A program made the translations under genes and the position numbers. A model generated the notes under the pieces. The model ran no database searches. It was not told where the DNA came from and saw nothing but the letters and a program-made list of their open reading frames with translations. From Coriobacteriales bacterium (lineage in GTDB: Bacteria > Actinomycetota > Coriobacteriia > Coriobacteriales > UBA8131), in assembly GCA_031276475.1 (NCBI GenBank), contig JAISMZ010000088.1, positions 1-5,440 on the forward strand: 5,440 nt of DNA, written 5' to 3'. Positions 3,730 through 5,440 of the stretch are shown here, piece by piece. How positions within the stretch are numbered: the stretch's first letter is position 1; every line of letters begins with the position of its first letter.

Positions 3730-5190
3730 GTGCGACTCGTGACGCGCGCGGTAATCGCCCTGGGCTCAAATCTCGGCGATTCAGAGGCGACGCTTAAAAC
3801 AGCTGTGGAGGAGATCGGCCATCTTCCCGGCGTAAGCGTCGTGGCCCAAAGCGCGTTTTTGCGCAATGCGGCCGCTTATCGCGTCGATCAGCCGGAATTT
3901 CTCAACGCCGTCTTGCTGGTTGAATTGAGTCCCGAGGTCTATCCGCTCAGGTTGCTTCGTGAATTGCAGGTTCTGGAGCTGCGCCATGGGCGTGTCACGG
4001 TTGCTTTTGGCTCTGGCTCCACGGCAAACGCTCCGCGCACCCTGGATTTGGACATCGTTGACATCGAGGGCGTCACCAGCGACGACCCTGAGCTGCTGCT
4101 GCCACATCCGCTGGCGTTGGAGCGCGACTTTGTGGTAGGCCCGCTGCTGGAGATCGCCCCCGATTACGTGCTGGCTGACGGATCGCCGGTCGCCACTGCC
4201 ATGCCAGACGTGGCGGGCATCTCGCAGAAAAACAGGACGGATGAACCGTCCCCGTGTCCGCTTTTGCCCCGTCCGGGCACCCTGCTCGTCTGCTCAACGC
4301 CAATTGGCAACCTCGGCGACATCACGCTGCGGGTCATCGAGGCGCTGGGAGCGGTGGATCTGGTGCTGGCCGAGGACACCCGTGTTGCCCGACGGCTGCT
4401 CAGCCATCTTAACCTGCGTCCGCCGCTGCGCCGCTGCGACGAGAACGTGATTCGCATGCGCACGCCCGAGATCGTCCAGAAGTTGCAGGAGGGAGCGCGC
4501 ATCGCCTACCTTTCCGACGCGGGAACGCCCGGCGTCTGCGATCCGGGAATGCACCTGGTGGCAGCGGCACGCGCGGCCGGTGTTGCGGTGGAGGTGCTGC
4601 CCGGCGCCAGTGCGGTGTTAACGGCTCTGACGGCCGCGGGTTTTGAGGCAGACGGCTTTTATTTTGGGGGCTTCCTGCCGCGCAAAGAGGGCCGGCGGCG
4701 TGCGCTGCTGCAATCCCTTGCAGACGCCGAGCTGCCGGACGCCGCGCTGGTTTTTTACGAATCGCCACATCGGGTTATCGCCAGCCTGCAGGCGATAGCC
4801 GAGATCTTTCCCGAGCGCGAACTGGCATTTTGCCGCGAGCTGACCAAGCTCCACGAAGAGATCCTGCGCGCCCCCGCCCCCGAGCTGGCCGCTCTGATAG
4901 CCGCCCGGGCCGCCGGCAGCGCTGCTGTCCCCGGCGCCGCCCCTGCCGGCAACGCTGCCCCTGCCGGCGTCGCCCCAGTTGCCGCTGCCCCTGCCGGCAA
5001 CGCCGCCCCAGCCGCCGCTGCTGCCCCTGCCGCCGCCGTCCCTACCCCAGCCGCCGCCGCTGCCCCTGCCGCCGCCGCCCCTGCTGGCAACGCTGCCCAA
5101 GGCCTCTTGAAAGGCGAGATCGTTCTGATCGTCGGCCCGCCGCCGCGCAACAGGCGCAAGCGCGCACACACGGATAAATACGCCCCTTAA
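3730..5190 (+). CDS. folK-rsmI: FolK (HPPK) - RsmI fusion: folate-pathway pyrophosphokinase joined to 16S rRNA 2'-O-methyltransferase
   Basis: One 486-residue frame holds two enzymes. Residues 5-163 are HPPK (2-amino-4-hydroxy-6-hydroxymethyldihydropteridine pyrophosphokinase). They include ALGSNLGD (10-17), DQPEFLNAV (53-61), the metal-binding PRTLDLDI (Asp106 and Asp108), LPHPLALERDFV (124-135) and LLEIAP (139-144). Residues 183-472 are RsmI, which 2'-O-methylates C1402 of 16S rRNA with SAM. They include TPIGNLGDIT (190-199), AEDTR (214-218), SDAGTPGVCDPG (262-273), FYESPHR (342-348), RELTKLHEE (369-377) and KGEIVLIVG (461-469). The linker (164-182) covers a palindromic element. A 60-residue Ala/Pro tract interrupts the RsmI C-terminal domain before KGE. 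The HPPK loop between GR (87-88) and PRTLDLDI is longer than in E. coli and lacks its usual Arg and Trp residues. The GTG at 3730 has no strong ribosome binding site. A GTG at 3739 with GGGTG upstream is an equally good start. No ribosome binding site is seen near the RsmI boundary, although an in-frame ATG lies at 4201. A lost stop or sequencing error could mimic the fusion. Confidence 0.9.
   Translation: MRLVTRAVIALGSNLGDSEATLKTAVEEIGHLPGVSVVAQSAFLRNAAAYRVDQPEFLNAVLLVELSPEVYPLRLLRELQVLELRHGRVTVAFGSGSTANAPRTLDLDIVDIEGVTSDDPELLLPHPLALERDFVVGPLLEIAPDYVLADGSPVATAMPDVAGISQKNRTDEPSPCPLLPRPGTLLVCSTPIGNLGDITLRVIEALGAVDLVLAEDTRVARRLLSHLNLRPPLRRCDENVIRMRTPEIVQKLQEGARIAYLSDAGTPGVCDPGMHLVAAARAAGVAVEVLPGASAVLTALTAAGFEADGFYFGGFLPRKEGRRRALLQSLADAELPDAALVFYESPHRVIASLQAIAEIFPERELAFCRELTKLHEEILRAPAPELAALIAARAAGSAAVPGAAPAGNAAPAGVAPVAAAPAGNAAPAAAAAPAAAVPTPAAAAAPAAAAPAGNAAQGLLKGEIVLIVGPPPRNRRKRAHTDKYAP
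4235..4251. repeat. REP-like palindrome in the folK-rsmI linker
   Basis: GGACGG and CCGTCC form a perfect 6-bp stem around ATGAA. The surrounding minus-strand context (ACGGGGACGGTTCATCCGTC) resembles the short intergenic palindromes of the REP type that I recall from several bacterial genomes, but I cannot search for copies. It sits exactly where the two enzyme domains join and is translated as part of KNRTDEPSPCP (168-178). There is only one copy in this window. Confidence 0.45.
4915..5100 (+). repeat. Ala/Pro-coding degenerate repeat inside the RsmI domain
   Basis: This is a GCC/GCT/CCT-rich tract in frame with the fusion protein (residues 396-457). Its most regular unit, GCCCCTGCCGGCAACGC, encodes APAGNA. 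It appears at 4939-4955 and 4987-5003, and as a variant near 5079-5095. The tract lies between AALIAARAA and LLKGEIVLIVG, two parts of RsmI that are normally separated by a short loop. It probably forms a flexible surface loop and grew by slippage or unequal recombination. Confidence 0.75.
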
Positions 5191-5245
5191 GCTATCCCTC
5201 AGCGACTGCACCTCCCGCACCAGCCGGCAGTTATTGTCATCCACC

Positions 5246-5267
5246 AGACCGTGCGGCGCCGTCTTTT
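5246..5267 (+). terminator. Weak candidate terminator after folK-rsmI
   Basis: AGAC-C-GTG and CGC-C-GTCT can pair around a CGG loop with one C:C mismatch and one G:U pair, followed by TTT. The stem is imperfect and the T-run short. It also abuts the next promoter, so termination here may be partial or absent. Confidence 0.3.
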
Positions 5268-5275
5268 GCTATAGT
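5267..5275 (+). promoter_or_regulatory. Candidate extended -10 promoter for the right-edge gene
   Basis: TGCTATAGT is an extended -10 element (TATAGT, five of six to consensus). It has the same TGCTAT core as the candidate ddl promoter. No clear -35 box is seen 16-18 bases upstream. A start near 5282 would give a 5' leader of about 35 bases that carries a strong ribosome binding site. Confidence 0.4.
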
Positions 5276-5300
5276 GGGATGCGACAGATTCATCCACAGC

Positions 5301-5308
5301 TAAGGAGG
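5301..5308 (+). promoter_or_regulatory. Strong ribosome binding site TAAGGAGG
   Basis: TAAGGAGG is a near-perfect Shine-Dalgarno sequence. The only start nearby whose frame stays open to the window edge is TTG at 5318, nine bases downstream. An ATT at 5314 is closer but its frame stops after 17 codons. Confidence 0.65.
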
Positions 5309-5317
5309 CGCCGATTA

Positions 5318-5440
5318 TTGCCTGTGCGTCAGGTTTCGAGTCAATTTTTCCCAGAGTCGTGTGGTGAATCGACCCCACCCCCGGCGGGGACGGCGGCGGT
5401 TTCCTGGGCGGAGCGTAAGGCACAATTACCGGAACCGGGC
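5318..5440 (+). CDS. Start of an unidentified protein, TTG start, cut by right edge
   Basis: From the TTG at 5318 the frame stays open for 41 codons to the last base. The product begins MPVRQVSSQFFPESCGEST (initiator read as Met), then a Pro/Ala stretch (PPPAGTAA, 20-27), then SWAERKAQLPEPG. I do not recognise the family from this short piece. Support comes from the strong ribosome binding site at 5301-5308, the candidate promoter at 5267-5275 and position after the end of folK-rsmI. The hydrophilic, Pro-rich start shows no signal peptide or membrane segment. GC-rich DNA keeps frames open by chance, so this call depends mainly on the initiation signals. Confidence 0.5.
   Translation, partial: MPVRQVSSQFFPESCGESTPPPAGTAAVSWAERKAQLPEPG

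Noticed and set aside
2877..3866. Long minus-strand ORF opposite the flavoprotein gene
   Set aside because: The plus strand encodes a clear FAD/redox protein with a good ribosome binding site. The antisense product has no recognisable motif.
4618..5244. Minus-strand ORF rich in Gly/Arg opposite RsmI
   Set aside because: The glycine-rich stretch is the complement of the Ala/Pro tract of RsmI. The start is a GTG without a ribosome binding site.
5191..5262. Possible T-box, riboswitch or small RNA after folK-rsmI
   Set aside because: I found no T-box AGGGTGGTACCGCG-type sequence and no strong stem. Only a 5-bp ACTGC/GCAGT pair with a long loop is present.
5199..5423. Minus-strand ORF at the right end
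   Set aside because: It starts at a non-ATG codon without a ribosome binding site and is antisense to the promoter and strong Shine-Dalgarno of the plus strand.

Overview
The window is GC-rich chromosomal DNA from a bacterium. The core genes are conserved, and translated low-complexity Ala/Gly/Pro/Glu tracts sit inside two of the enzymes. Start codons are ATG, GTG and probably TTG, each with an upstream GA-rich or AAGGAG-type ribosome binding site where one is visible. A thioredoxin-reductase-like flavoprotein without an NADPH-binding signature would fit an anaerobic lifestyle. A high-GC anaerobe such as a member of the Coriobacteriia is my best guess, but this is inference and the taxon is not proven by the sequence.

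Layout. (1) At 1-164, on the minus strand and cut by the left edge, is the start of a small gene whose product looks like a double-glycine leader peptide of a ribosomally made, modified peptide (RiPP/bacteriocin type). No stop lies inside the window. (2) At 165-419 is a conspicuously AT-rich intergenic region. It carries what look like several cis-regulatory elements pointing at the leader-peptide gene: tandem 12-bp direct repeats, a weak promoter, a 6-bp-arm inverted repeat and a perfect 15-bp palindrome next to the ribosome binding site. (3) At 420-1499 (minus) is rlmN, the radical-SAM 23S rRNA/tRNA adenine-C2 methyltransferase. (4) A 79-bp divergent promoter region follows, in which the -10 boxes for the two directions overlap. 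(5) At 1579-5190 (plus) is a likely operon: D-alanine-D-alanine ligase (ddl), a thioredoxin-reductase-like flavoprotein overlapping it by one base, then one long ORF that joins FolK (HPPK, folate synthesis) to RsmI (16S rRNA cytidine 2'-O-methyltransferase). (6) At 5191-5440 are a possible terminator, an extended -10 promoter, a strong ribosome binding site and the start of an unidentified gene with a TTG start that runs off the right edge.

The core genes serve unrelated housekeeping jobs: cell-wall precursor synthesis, thiol redox, folate, and two rRNA methylations that affect the decoding and peptidyl-transfer centres. The points most worth following are the truncated RiPP-type precursor with its regulatory region, the FolK-RsmI fusion whose linker contains a REP-like palindrome, the loss of the NADPH motifs in the flavoprotein, and the Ala-rich repeat insertions inside the conserved folds of Ddl and RsmI.
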